DNA of 64,000 nucleotides from Paracamarosporium sp. OC-R06-R3 (GCA_019828545.1 JACVRA010000135.1:62001-126000), one strand, 5' to 3'; counted from the first letter of the stretch, positions 11,657-23,811 are shown. Notes: a model not told the origin generated them from the sequence alone. Program-made: numbers and translations.

Positions 11657-12076
11657 GACGCGCGACAAGAACACGACTGATTAATCGCGACGAGCTCCGA
11701 GGGCGAGTCTGGGGGTGAAGTACGTCAGGCACCGGCCGTGACTACGCTGCGGCATGCCTGACTAAGCGAGCGGCCCGTGAGCGCTGCAGCCAATGGTTTA
11801 TCAGAGCCCCGAAGCGGTTTAGCGGGCGCCTCCTGCCCCCGGTGTAACGCTTCGGGCCACTCGAGGTCAAGAATAACAACACTAAAAGGCTTGTTTGCTC
11901 CCGCGCCCAGACGTCCGGACTGGCATGCCGCAGAAGAAAACATACGCCTGCAGCGGCCAGCCCTGCACGTCCTCGACAGGGTCCGTTGCCGTTGTGCAAC
12001 CCCTGTTCTGCGGGTGCCGCCCATCTTCAGCAGCTCACGCAACAGCTTAATTCCGTGCGTTGCATTGCTACCCTTC

Positions 12077-12082
12077 TATAAG
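12077..12082 (+). promoter_or_regulatory. Possible TATA element (TATAAG) of the bZIP gene
   Basis: It lies about 160 bases upstream of the bZIP ATG. The three-codon ATG GTG TAA at 12102-12110 lies between it and the gene and could act as an upstream ORF if transcription starts near this element. Confidence 0.3.
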
Positions 12083-12237
12083 ACTCTCAGCCTGCCCGTC
12101 GATGGTGTAAGCTCATCTCTACCACATAAGCATCAACATTCGCACAATCCAATCCGCACAATTACCTAGCTCAGCAACAGATAGCTTCAGCCTTGTCCTG
12201 CGCAATCATCCCCCTCAGTCCCATCCTTGCCACCACA

Positions 12238-13035
12238 ATGGACTCCCAGTCTTTCCATGCATGGTGGTCGCAATCAAACTACCCTATGCCTGCTCACCAA
12301 AACACCATGTTTGAGCTTCCACCAGATCTTTCAAAAGTTCCCAGCCTCAGCGGATCGCCCGTGAGTATCTCGCGAGCCAGGAGCCGCATGTATTCTAACC
12401 CGCCCAAGGTCTCCTCCACCTACGATCAGTTCCCCGGCGCTCTGCCGCAAGAATACTACCCTGATATTTCCGGCGACGCAATGCATTTCGGAAACTACCA
12501 GATCCCCATGACACCACCCGAGTTCGGTTCAGACCACGGCAGCCCCTACTGCAGTCCACGCCCTCCTCCACATGTCGAGCCAGTCTTCTCTCACACCCAA
12601 ATGTCACAGCAAATGTCTCAAATTCCCGCGCCCGCAGAACGACAGCACACTACATCAGGGGTGAGTGCCCAGTTCTTTGGTCCATAGTCATGCACTTTGC
12701 TAACAAACATGCAGAGGCGACGAGCACAGAACAGAGCCGCACAGCGCGCATTTCGGGAACGCAAAGAAAAGCACGCGCGAGATTTGGAGGCCCAACTGGC
12801 TGTTCTCACCGAAAAGTACAACAAGCTCGAGACGTCGCACTCAGACCTGAATGCCGCATACGAGAAGCTTCGAAAGACCATCGAGCTGCTCACTCAGGAT
12901 GACGATGCCGTCGGCGACGATGAGGATGGCAAGCTGTCCAGAAGACGAAGTAGCAACTCAGAGACATTCCGGAAACTTCTGGAGATAATACATGGCGATT
13001 TCAAGGGAATCGTGGTCAAGAGCGAAAGCCAATAG
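12238..13035 (+). CDS. bZIP transcription factor, Pap1/Yap-like basic region
   Basis: Two exons: 12238-12660 and 12715-13035, with a 54-nt intron that ends just before the basic region, giving 247 residues. The start ATG has the context CACCACAATGG. The first 141 residues are rich in Pro, Ser, Tyr and Gln and look like an activation region. Exon 2 begins with the basic region RRRAQNRAAQRAFRERKEKH, whose NxxAQRxFRxR core is the fungal AP-1/Pap1 signature. A leucine zipper with heptad hydrophobics follows (LEAQLAVLTEKYNKLE). The C-terminal tail is acidic, then basic (GKLSRRRSSN), and has no cysteine-rich redox domain such as Yap1 carries. It is therefore probably a short Yap-type factor rather than the Yap1 orthologue. 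It acts in the nucleus; the targets are unknown. Confidence 0.93.
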
Positions 13036-15895
13036 GTGGCGTCGCACTTGGTTGTTTTCATTTCATGCCTATATCTACGACTTTGGTTCTTTTAGCCAGG
13101 CGCTCTAGGCGTTATGGAGTTTCAATTATGTCTGTATATTTCATCTTTTTCCTCGTCTTCGTTCAGCGTGGGATGGGTTCCCGGGCAAAGTGGGACTTTG
13201 ACCCCTTGGGTGGGCATCAGGGGTCACCGGCCGCTGGCAATGAACCAGCCGGCCAATCTAGAGACGACGTCTCATGACCTAGATTCATGACCCTACAGAA
13301 TTACATAGTCTCTAATACCACGCCAATCAGGCCTGCTACACTTTTCCCCACAGCCTGGGAATAAGGATCCGTTGCCTAGCCTAGCCCAGCTGATAGCCAT
13401 CAGCTCTCTCCCCCACCCCTTGTCCTCGCGCACAGACGCGCGAGTCAAGCATGGTACCTCAAATACCCATCCCAGTGCCAGGGAGGGACCAATTCTACTC
13501 CCAGGATGGCATCAGCAACGGCGACGGCCAGCCAATGGGGCTACACATGACAGCGAGTGCCTTTACGGCCCCAGGGTGTCGGAGCCCCCAAATCGTCCCC
13601 GCATGCCGCGAGCTGTCATTGTGGCGGCCCCTTGTCTCTGGTCAATCTCTCGAGCGGCCGTCGGGAGAGGGAGAGGGATCATCGTGGAATACGGAAGCGG
13701 TGGGGGCCAACTATACCGTCTTGCGTTGCACAGTTCCGAGCTGCTGTTCTGGTCCCTGCGGATGAACGGCGAGCGCCTGCATCTGGAACATTGCCTAGTG
13801 TGTTCCCTGTCGCGCGGTAAGGGGTCGTTGTTTGGCGTCGTTGCAGCCAGTATATTTCCCGCTGCTATTTGCAGCAGTGTGGTAGATGACACGCACGTGC
13901 TCGGTACACTTGCGTGCACTATCCGACCAAGCGAGGAGACGTAGACGCACTGATCAGGCAGAGGATGGGGAAGACACTGGATACATCGATAAAACTACCA
14001 CGGTACACCGGAGGCCGGTCCTCGTCGGCTACGCCCTTTTTTGCCTACCACTTTTTGACATGGACCCTGCATGCCCCCGTTGCAGCGCGTAACTGTCCCC
14101 GATCCGGCCACCGCTGACGCTTGCATCGCTCTGGAATAGGGCCACTGGGGTACGTAAAGCTTGGCTTCATTACTACTACCACTACTGTCTGGGTGCATTC
14201 CGTCGGTAGTGCCGATCTAGTGGAGTTGCTGTCGGGATGGACACGCGCATATGCTACTAGGACATGTCCACGGCTGCAGGTCCGAGGCGTGGTATCATGA
14301 GATGCTGTCAGACGCGGGAGGCAGGATAAGATTGGAGTGGAATGGTAGGCTGGAGAAGTATGCGCAAGGCATGTCTCGAAGGTGTGACCGGATTGGGACA
14401 GTAGGAAAGGGAGCGATGCTGCGAGTGGACGGGGAGGCTGTGCGGTTTACGTGCATGCAGCGAAGGCGCACCGAAGACGCGTGGAAGGTCCCGAGATGCT
14501 ACACTGCCGCCGCCCAGTCCACCGCATAGTGCACCATGCTTTCATGGAGCTGCTCTTCGTATTCGCAGTTCACATCACCCCCACCCTGTTTCGAAAGGCC
14601 ATCGATGCCCGTCGCGTCGCCCGACACCCGAGGGAAGCCCCGCACAAAAGCAAATTCGAACGCCGTGCCTGTCCTCGATTTCGCTTATCCGAAGAGGGTT
14701 GCGATAAGATAAACTCACCAAGTAGAGCCTGTTTGTGTTAGCGGATGCTCGAAAAGCTTGAATCGTCCTTCGCTTCGCAGCATCCGCACAGACCATCGCC
14801 AGTAGACCGTCACTAAAAATAGCCCCCAAGTCTCTACGCGGCAAGCTGAATGCGGCTCAGGAATAGAGCAAAGAGCAGAACATCTGATCTGCAAATGGAG
14901 GACCAAAGGATATCTGCATGGAGCTCGGATTCGCAAAGCTTCATAGCCTCGCAGTCTGCATCACGATATCTCATTTCGTTATTTTGAGAAGGTGGGGTGC
15001 GCGATGGAGGACTGCAACCGTATCTTTCGCCGCCATGTCTCTGGCACTCGCAGGACCCGATGTGACCACGCACGTTCACAGACCCGGACCTGCATGTGCG
15101 CACGCCCATGTGTGGAGAAGGTCGACGTTGTCGGTATGCTGTGCTGCGTGGGGTCCTCTCCGCGCCCATCCCTGCTGCCCTCTGTGTCACACCTCAGAAC
15201 CTTAACGCAGAGCCGCATGGCAAAAATAGTCTGACACTCGTGATTTAGCATACCACTTCCTCGGGAATTAGCACGCCTGAAGGACAATGGACCGACGGCG
15301 ACCGTTGCGTCATGCATATGTATGCCTCTGAGGACAGGTCGTAAGATCGGAGGGGTCCGGGTGGGGGCTGATACACCCAGCGGAGATTCGATGGGTGGCA
15401 AGGTGAGTCCTGTAATCTTGCGAGTTGGAGCGTGTAAGATTGAAAAAGACCATGGCTGGCTGTGTGGGGAAGTGTCTATTGATACTCTTCTGTTAGCTTA
15501 AGTGAAGGTTCTGGCAGCCAAGGTAACCCGATGATCCGAGGCTGCGAGTGGATCCGGACAATGACGATGCGACCAAAGGATAACATAATAGAGCAAGACG
15601 CAAATGCAAAGATCGAGGTAACGTGGAACAAACACTTATTAGATTGTGGTATAGAACAAAAAGCTAATCGTTGACATTAGTCGTTGCCTGTCCATCATAC
15701 ACGACGTCGTTCTCACACCGTGTTCTTCGTACATTACCCCTCCGCGCCGCGACCGTGTTATACGCAACCATCTGTTCCGAAGAACATCCGCATGCGCAAT
15801 GCGTGCCGCCGTCTTCCCAGGCTTTCCATCTCGTTACCACCACGACGCACTCTGATGTGACTCATTCCAGGATGTTCTATACATCCTTGTCCTAC
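13036..15895. other. Gene-poor interval, 2.9 kb
   Basis: No supported gene. The longest frame (13372-13944, plus, 190 codons) has no domain, overlaps other equally long frames and shows no splice pattern. The first part should hold the bZIP 3' UTR and the last part the 3' flank of the small secreted protein gene. Confidence 0.5.
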
Positions 15896-16360
15896 TTAGC
15901 ATGCGATGTTCCGCGCATAAGCGCTCGTTCCCTGTCCATCGGGTGCCTCTTCTAGGTCCGCATCCGTCAACGCCCTCGTATAGAAGACACATGCCGTCTC
16001 TAGCTGGCCGCCCTCGCTCCCATAGTATCCGGCAGGCACCGGAACGTTCTCAGCCCAGAAAGCGCCCTTGCACTCAGTGCTAGTACCGAAACCGTAGCAT
16101 TGCTCGAGACATTGCTGCGCCAATTGCGTGGTGTTAGACGAGGGAGATGGATAGTATGAGGCGTAGAGTTCGACAGATTTTGTCGATGCGGCAGGGAGGA
16201 AATCAGAAGGTGCAGAGGTGGTTTGCTCGTATGGATTGCTGAGCGTGCAGGTGTCGGGTATAGGCTTTACTGAGGGTCCTCCGGCTCGTTGTGTGAGTGT
16301 TGTCGGTAGGGCTGATGTGAGAGTCGCGAAAGCGGTGAAGAAGGCTGTTGAGAGAAGCAT
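15896..16360 (-). CDS. Small secreted protein, 154 aa, unknown family
   Basis: A single exon starting at the ATG at 16360. The signal peptide has the core LLSTAFFTAFATLTSALP, followed by a probable dibasic-type processing context (LTQR). The mature part has cysteines at DTCTLS, QQCLEQC, TECKG, TACVF and the C-terminal IAC, consistent with disulphide bridges. CYGFGTSTECKGAFWAENVP is the most distinctive segment. There is no transmembrane helix or GPI-like tail. Proteins of this plan are common in plant- or litter-associated ascomycetes and are often lineage-restricted. I do not recognise a named family. A candidate TATATA lies about 215 bases upstream of the ATG. An apoplastic or effector-like role is possible but only by size and Cys content. 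Confidence 0.8.
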   Translation of the reverse strand: MLLSTAFFTAFATLTSALPTTLTQRAGGPSVKPIPDTCTLSNPYEQTTSAPSDFLPAASTKSVELYASYYPSPSSNTTQLAQQCLEQCYGFGTSTECKGAFWAENVPVPAGYYGSEGGQLETACVFYTRALTDADLEEAPDGQGTSAYARNIAC

Positions 16361-17304
16361 GGCGATGGAAGAAGCTACGGCTGGCGAAGTGGCGGTGAGG
16401 TGCTATCAGTTCGATAACGTGAAGATCTGCAGGCGTGATATAGTCGTAAATCGTTGCAGCGTTTTTCGAGCGAAGCAAGCTCGAGATAAATACGTCTTAG
16501 TTGGTGGCAGGTGGCTGGTGGCCGCAAATCAATAAAGCAGATCTTACTTCAGGCCTCCTGGTGAGCACGGCCTATATAGGTAGTGCGTATGCTTTTCCCA
16601 ATATCACACAACGTCTCGCGAGAGGTGTGTCATTACCCTATTTGAAAAGCGACTATCGCTCGTGCGACACGCGCACGACGTCGATTCGTCCCAATCGACG
16701 GTGCGATGATGTTTAATGCAGGGTATTCAGAGAGGCCTACGACGATCATCGTTGCAGTCCGGGGCTGATGCACAGCCGCATTTCGTCATGGGCGAGGCGG
16801 GGAGGCTAGCTATTGGCTGTGAGATGAGGCTGGTGCCTCGAATTAATTGCTTGTCACGTGGGCACCGTGCACGATGCAAATCAATGCATTATTGGACAAG
16901 GCACGACGTCAATGTCTCACAGCACGAGCGATGCTACCGTTGCGTTGTTTTTTTGTAGGTTGAATCTGTCGCAACTTCCGAATGCAGGCTAATTGAAGAC
17001 TCGTAATTCAGAACAATCACGAAGCCAACGCGCAACATAGGAACTTGGAGTCCTATGACATTTACAAAATCAACAGAATTCGACAGTAATCGCAGAATGA
17101 CCTAATCATGAATTGTACATTCGTTCCCTCAAGAGATCTGTATCATTTGTGTGGGAGACGATGCCCTCCAGTCCTTCTACCTATGAACTCCCTCGGTTAT
17201 ATGCATTGCTATACAAATTATATACAACATCTCTAACCTATACGACCAATACAGAGTCTCCCATGCTTATCAACATTGACCGAGGCGTGCTATACAATAC
17301 GCAC
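16361..17304. other. Intergenic, no gene recognised
   Basis: It contains the promoter side of the small secreted protein gene and the 3' flank of the aminopeptidase gene. Short frames only. Confidence 0.55.
16573..16578 (-). promoter_or_regulatory. Possible TATA box of the small secreted protein gene
   Basis: TATATA within the palindrome CCTATATAGG, about 215 bases upstream of the ATG at 16360. Confidence 0.35.
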
Positions 17305-18936
17305 TCAAATAAACAGTTTCGAACCATGGTACTTGACGCCCTCGGCATACTCTGTTGCCGCAACAGAGTCCGTGCGCTCAGGGAAGCCCTTGAACGAGCG
17401 CGCATACGTAGCCACAGAGTGGGCGATCAACTGTTTGCGATTAGCCTGCATTTAGAGAATTGTTCTAAAACGGGGAACATGCCTTGGTGTTCACAATCCA
17501 AGCAGTGACATTAACGTTGCTCAAGTCATCACACAGCTGATGATAGCACGGGTCATACCAATCGCCCGCCTTACCTCCGAACTGCTCTGCCTCGTCCTTT
17601 GTCTTGACGCCTTCTGCGCCCGTGGCAATGCCTCCACCAGGAATTCCATGCCTGATGAACCCGTCATAGTCGCTGCGTCCATCGAATGGTATGAACGTGT
17701 AGTTCAAGCCCTGCTCTTCGTACCAATTGATGTACAGATCGCGCAGCTCTTCGGATCCATTAGGGTTCGCCGCGTTGGTGGCGTTGTAAATCTGGTACGC
17801 GAAGTTCGGGCTGGCCATCATGTCGTAGTCCATGAAAAGGCGGATTTTCTTGTTTTCCTCCTTCGGGAGCGTGGCGACGTAGTAGTCTGAGCCGAGAAGA
17901 CCTTCTTCTTCGCCCGCCCACCAGCCGAAGCGGACGCAGTTCGATACGTTGAACTTGGTGAGCTGGCTCGCGACTTCTAGTAAGCTGATGGTGCCGGAGC
18001 CGTCGTCATTGATACCAGGGCCTTCGGCGACACTGTCGCTGTGTGCGCCGAGCATGACGCAGTTGTCCGGGTCACCAAAAGTAGTTTGCGCGATGATGTT
18101 GGTGGTTGCGATCTGCTTGACTTCGGCGTCAATGTATGCAATCGCATCAACGTACTCCTTGTTCTTGAGCTTCTTCAAAACTGGCTTCGCATCCTCGCCA
18201 CCAATACCAAAGGTTGCAACGTGATTGGGTGAAGGGGTACCGAGTGTTCCCCCGATACCATCTTTGCTTCCTAGGTCATAGACAACAACAGCGGCCGCAC
18301 CCTTTTCGCCTGCGTGTTCCGATTTGACACCGAAGGGGCACGTTCCGCGCTTAACAAACGCGATGTTGCCCTTTACCGAATCCGGGAAGTCACCAAGCTC
18401 GCAGCCCTCGTTTTCAACAAGAATCAAGGTGCCATGTACAGGTTGCTTGTTCTTCGTCGGCGGCGTGAGTCCGAATGGTGAGGCAGACTTGGGCACGTCA
18501 TTGCCTATCACAAGGCGAGATTCAAAAACATTCCCGGAAACAGCAGGGAAGGACTGGTTCGAGATGTCGTAGTAGTGGCCTAGCGACAAAATGGTCTCAT
18601 AGATGTAGGACAGCGTGCCATCGTGCCCTACTATGCGATTAGCTAGGTACCATAATGGGACAAGTGGGAGCATCTACCAGCGCTACCAATCACTCTCGTG
18701 GGATGATTGTACTCCTCCTCGCCAAGCTTCGCAATTTCGTACAGCTTCTTCGCACGTGCAAACAGCTTGTCACCACTGATGAGGTCTTGCAGCGCTGATG
18801 AATTGACCAATGGCTTCTCTCCATGATAATCACCCGCAGGCTCGATGGGCGCCTGGTTCTCAGAAGAAAGCAGAGGCACCTGGAGCGCTGACGCGCCTGC
18901 CGCAAGGACACTTAATGATGAGATAGATGCCCGCAT
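17305..18936 (-). CDS. Secreted M28 leucine aminopeptidase with PA domain (Lap2-like)
   Basis: Three exons: 18936-18678, 18627-17483 and 17430-17305, giving 509 residues. Intron 1 is GT-AG. Intron 2 (17482-17431, 52 nt) begins GC (AAG|GCATGT), with a CTAAT branch and CAG acceptor. Without that splice the frame stops eight codons later; with it the C-terminus continues as NTKLIAHSVATYARSFKG, as in Lap2 homologues. The order is signal peptide, a propeptide-like N-terminus, a PA domain insert (about the segment with GTLILVENEGCELGDFP to KGTC-type FVKRGTCPFG), then the M28 zinc peptidase. Metal and catalytic residues are in LGAHSDSV, GINDDGSGT, WAGEEEGLLGS, FMDYDM and CYHQLCDD. N-glycosylation sequons are present. 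It removes N-terminal residues from peptides outside the cell. Assignment is firm. Confidence 0.95.
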
Positions 18937-19631
18937 GTTTGGTGATGATGGAGGAAGAAAGCAACGAAACGGACGAGATAGTAGTGAGGCTGGGGCTGGG
19001 TCATATGACTCCTAGTGACGCGCGAGCCAAAACGCTAGCCTGGCTCGGTTGGGTTGCCCCAGCCGCAGATCAACGCCATTTAGATACGGCATCACAACAT
19101 CACCAACATATTTTTGAAAGCTTCCACAAGTAGCTAATAGTAAACGCTTGCTCTATCGTGTCCTCTTTGTCGTCCTGCGCATCTCTGCCACTACTATAGG
19201 CCCCCTACAATGCATACTTCGTGGTTGCCCACTCCTATGGTCTCATAGCTAACACTCGAAGGAGTTCATACATAACGGTCATCCATACGGCGTATCATAC
19301 ATGACAGTTAGATTCATTGTGCACGTAAAACTAAGCAAATAATACCATTCCAATTTCTACACAAAAGAGAAGACCCAATTCGATTCCTCTCACTACAAAA
19401 GGACTAACTCCAAAGGACCCCCAACAAGCCTCAAAGGCGGGTATCACGAATGACTAAAGCTACAGAAATCCAAACCTCCGAAGAGTGAAGTGAAAAGTAG
19501 GGGGAGAAACTCCGCTGATTATCCCAAATTAGAGCAGGCCGCAGGCTCGACGACAAGTCGCCCAGGATAAACGATAGGATGCCGAGCTAGCTGAATAGGA
19601 AGGAAGACGGCATCGGGAATGTCGAATGATA
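18937..19631. other. Intergenic, no gene recognised
   Basis: It lies between the aminopeptidase start and the 3' end of the deacetylase gene and is probably the promoter of the former plus the 3' UTR of the latter. Confidence 0.55.
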
Positions 19632-22600
19632 TCAGTGTGCAGGCGTATCAGGTACCTCCCATACATCCTTGGGTTCGTTCTTGGGTGCAGGAACAGCGTC
19701 ATTCGCACGCGGTGCAAACGGGATCGGTCCGCTCGCAGTGAATACAGGGAGACTCTGTCGTGTGCTTGCTGAGGCTGGTGGAGGGGCTGGATGCGTCGCC
19801 GTAGATGCGGCAGTAGGAGCTGAGGGAGGCGCGACAGTGCTCGGAGGAAGCCATTGCAGCCCGGTTTGGTTTTGAGTCTCTGGAAGCGGTCTCGCCGTTC
19901 CAAAAGTCTGCGTGCTGTAGTTGACAAAATGTGAAATATTTGATGGAGGAGGCGGTGGAGGTGTATCTGGACGAGGAGGTGAGGTAGTTAAAGGTAGAGG
20001 TTCCGCTTGTACTTCGACGAAAGGCGGGACAGGCAATTGCTCAGGGGTTATGGTCATCTCCATAAGCTCGGTTGGAGGCTCGAGGATGCCGATGGACTGG
20101 CGAGGAGATGCGATACGGTTTTCTTTAGGAACATCAGAGGCTTTAGATTGCTCAATTACTGCAGGTGTTGCCTCTGGCACGATCGGCTGGGGCTGCTCCA
20201 AAGACGTATTGGCTGCAACTTCCATGTTTGGTATTTGCGGTACAGCAACGGGAGCGGACATCCCCATTTCACCCACAGGAGACGTGGGCTTGGTGACCTT
20301 CGGTGGCCGGCCAGGACCCTTCTTCACAGGGGGCTTAGTTGTCCTTGGAGCAGTTGCCTTCCGAGTCGTTTTTGCTTTCTTCTCTGCTTCCTTTGCCTTC
20401 TCCCTCGCATCATACTCCTCTTTTGAGGGCATGTTCAGCTTGACACGCTGCACACGAGAGGCAAGCTGATCGATTTCGTTTTCCTTCCCCTTCTCGCTCG
20501 ATGCAGCCGTTTTGCTTAGGTAATTGGAAGGTACACGAGGAACTGGAGGTCGGCTTTTAGGGATTCGAGCCGCTGCTGCTGTGCTTGGGGCTCTAGACTT
20601 CTTCACCGGTACACCCGATGTGCTCAAGGCAGGAGTGGCGCTGCGTCTATCTGGAAGAACGCTCGAAGCACGACTGGTACTACGGCTCTCGGTAGTTGAG
20701 CCAACGCTCGATGCAATGCTCATACGGCGGGAGACGCTGCGCTGCTGAGGTTCAGGCTCGATGCTCGCCAAAGGGAAATCGGCGATCGTCTGCCGGCGGC
20801 TCGCCCTGGATGCGGCCCGTACGGACTCCTCATCCGAAGCACTGTCGGCGTACGATGTAACGGGCTTCCTTCCACGGAGTTGGCGACCTGAAGGGTCCAC
20901 ATGGATAGAAGCCAACGTGGGCGCAGGTTTCTCTTTCTTGACTTTGGGCTCGGCTAGCTCCTCGAATTTGTAACTTTTAGTTTGCCGATCGGAAGGTATA
21001 AGCAACCTGCTCAAAGAATGAGCTGCGGTGGCCCAGTCTACCTCAGGTGGAGGGGGTGGTGGAGCTATTGATGATCAGTATTCGGTCTACATGCTGTACA
21101 CTGTGTGGCATAAAAGGGAACTTACCTGGAGAAGATGGGCGCGACGGCGTATACCTTCCGGACAGGCTACGTTGCAGCTTGGATGGATCCACAACCTTGG
21201 CAGTGAATGACTGCGTCGGAGAGGAGAAGTGCGCTTGAGGCCCTGATCGTACCTTCTTTGGGATCGCATTTGGAGGCGGCGTTACCAGGTTCTCTAGCTC
21301 TGAGAGGTGCGTTTCATGCCACCAAAGAGGATCGTAGGTGATGGGAACCAACCCAGGTTCACCATAACTCATGAGTTCGTCTTCCTGCACGCCCGCTCCA
21401 TTCATACGCTGCTGCATGTTGAGGGCCATGTTGGAAATGGGGGCTTCTGCAAACACCTGGCCGTCGCATAGTCCACTAAGGTGGCTCAGGACCCCACTTG
21501 TCAACGCGCGGTCACTGTAACCACCCTCCAGCACAGATACGATGCGTCCGTCTACGCCGGTGTCTATCTCTTCAGCGAGACGAACCACGTCTCGTGTAAA
21601 TCGAGCGTAGAATTCTGTGGGAACGTTGACTGCATGTCGTTGCATACCGCCAGTCTCGTGTTCGCTCGCATCAAAACCAGCAGATAGAAAAATGGCAGCT
21701 TTCGGTGCAGGGTGATTCGGAGACTTGCGCAAACGGTTGGTGTGATGCCTCAAGTACTTTCGTGCCTTCTCCAGTAATACCAGGTACTTGTCCTCGTATA
21801 TTTGCCAAAACTCTTCTACCGTGGACCACGTTTCCAAGTGAATGTTCCAAATAGACTGCCCATGGGCATTGTCGATACACAGACTAGCCGCCTGTACCTT
21901 GTCGTCGTCACCATCTTCGCAAGGAAACGAGTTGATGTCGTGTAAGCTGAAATAACCAACCGAAGTCTTCTTCCAGTTCGCTGCGTTCTTGTGCATTCCC
22001 TGAACTTTTTTGTTTCGAGCCCACGTAATGTCCTGTGAGCCGTCTCCGTGATGAAGATCGAAATCAATGATGGCGGCATGTGTAAGCCCGTAGTTCATCA
22101 TGGCGTGCTCAATTCCAACGTGCACATTATTTAGCCAACAGAACCCCGAAGGCCACTCAGCGGAGCAGTGATGACCGGGAGGACGGATGCAGACGAAGGC
22201 ACGCGATACGCCATTACTCAGGCTCGAGCCCTGGAACACAGCATCCACCGCGTCCAACACGCCACCCAGCGCCCCTTGCAAAGCATTCAGCGATTCGGAC
22301 GAAAGGTACAGATCCATGGGATGGAAAGCATCTTTCGCTGGCTGTCCCGGCACCGTTGGTGGGTCCCGCGCCAGTTCTTTCCCCGTCGACGCAAGCTTTT
22401 GACCAGCGTTTTCGCACAGACTGTTCAGCTCCTCCATCCATTTCGTTCCGTGTACGTTGGTGACGGCCTGCGAGTCCAATCGAACCATTCGCGCTGTCTT
22501 GCGTATCTTGAATGGTATACGTTCAGGCGCATCCTGGCCTGGTCGTAAAGGATTGCTGCCCTCGATATGCCGCTCTCCCAGCCTCACATAAGCGGTTGCT

Positions 22601-23211
22601 ATGCCGCGCACGCTTGCCAACATACGCTCCGGCCGCTCCATGATGGTGGCTAGGGTTGCCTTGGTGGTCTTTGGGCGCGCGAAGCGGTGGCCGTAACACT
22701 GGTCGTGTATTATCACGACGGTGCCTGCATCAACAGCGCCCGCTAGGCCTTCGTGCAGTGCTAGCTCTTTTTTGAAGCATTCTTCGGCGATGTCGCATGC
22801 GCGGGGTGGTGGCTTCTGCTCTGGCTGGGCGAGCGGCAACGAGGGCACGTTTGGATTCGGGGCATAGGACCCTCGGCGCGAAGGCGGGAGGCCGGGACTG
22901 GATGCGGCGGCATTGTGCAGGGAGGTGGTCGACGATTTCCTAGAAGCCATCAGTTCAGTCGGCGTGCATCGAGGACGTCCGGGAGCAACACACCTGGCCG
23001 GCGCGGGCGATTCCGGGCGACGCAGGCCCATGCCGCTGGACGGGCGGCGTGGCGAAGGCAGGGCAGGACTCTGGGGCAAAGGCGTGGCGGCGGCCGTCGA
23101 GTGCAGCGACATGCGCTTGAGTGACTGCGAGAGGAGCGTCGCGTCGGCGTTGTTTGTTGACACGCGATAACGCGGCGAGCCGGCGGGGCTCGTCGCCCGA
23201 GAAGTATCCAT
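19632..23211 (-). CDS. HOS3: Class II histone deacetylase, HOS3-type, with long disordered tail
   Basis: Two exons: 23211-21126 and 21064-19632, with a 61-nt intron, giving 1172 residues. The ATG at 23211 is used because the frame upstream opens only with TTG. A Ser/Pro-rich N-terminal region (about 1-140) precedes the deacetylase domain (about 155-600). Zinc and charge-relay residues are visible in RPPGHHCSAEWPSGFCWLNN (His pair near 347-348), IIDFDLHHGDGSQD and LSAGFDASEHE, with EGGYSDRAL at the end. Exon 2 codes mostly low-complexity Pro/Ser/Ala/Lys sequence, including an AT-hook-like core KKGPGRPPK and a long basic stretch of Lys/Ala. The two long exons are joined in frame at SSP-APPPPPPEVDW, so this is one gene. 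HOS3-like enzymes remove acetyl groups from histones and perhaps cytoskeletal partners. The tail is typical of filamentous fungi. Confidence 0.93.
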
Positions 23212-23811
23212 GGTGCGGAGCTGCTTGCGCGCCCGAGCAACGCGGCAATCCGTTCGCAAGAACCAGCGTGGGTGGGAGCTTTTCTTCTGGCGTCGCGAGC
23301 AATGACGGCGTCAGTCTTGCCCGCGTAACCCCAAAACAGGACGCGTTAAGCGAGCATCGCCGATTGCATAGGGCTGATCCACCCGCATTGCGACCACTCG
23401 TCCCATTCACGACAAAGCACATGCATCACACGCATGACTTCGCCCGTTAATACAAGCACTCGCCAGGTGAAACGATCAGCTGCAATCACACCTGGTTTCT
23501 CAGCTATTCTGCCACTTTCACTGTACAGAGAAGTGGATAGAGAACTACTAACACCTAAGACATTCCAGACAAAGGCTCCTATAAATACACCAGACTCCTG
23601 TATTCATCTCTTCTCGTCCTCGGCGTCGCTATGTTGACTCATACGGCAACGTCTACCCACCCACTCGTCGTACGTGCTCTGAAAACCATCAAGGGTCCAA
23701 CCCTCCGATTGCTCTCCTCACCCTCCCTCCTATGTCATCTTTGGAACCACAGCTGCATTCTTGCTCGCCTCGAACGCTGAGTCCTTTCTGCCATTAGCCC
23801 CCTTCCTCGAC
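23212..23811. other. Intergenic, deacetylase promoter region
   Basis: No gene. C-rich short runs are present but no clear element. Confidence 0.5.

Larger units (their letters stand above)
8284..12237. other. Long gene-poor interval upstream of the bZIP gene
   Basis: About 4 kb with no convincing gene. The part from about 10 to 12.2 kb is visibly GC-rich and contains several short tandem duplications (8841-8860, 10897-10922, 11174-11202, 11630-11656). Frames here lack recognisable domains, mostly start at non-ATG codons and show no consistent splice structure. A minus-strand frame at 9661-9238 is hydrophobic but too weak to call. The interval may include regulatory DNA for the permease and the bZIP gene. 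Confidence 0.5.

Noticed and set aside
11725..12042. Minus-strand frames in the GC-rich region
   Set aside because: Several overlapping frames with no recognisable domain or splice structure; arises from high GC.
13372..13944. 190-codon plus-strand frame
   Set aside because: No domain or splice context, and competing frames of similar length lie in the same DNA.
23212..23259. Longer N-terminus for HOS3
   Set aside because: It would begin with TTG; the ATG is at 23211.
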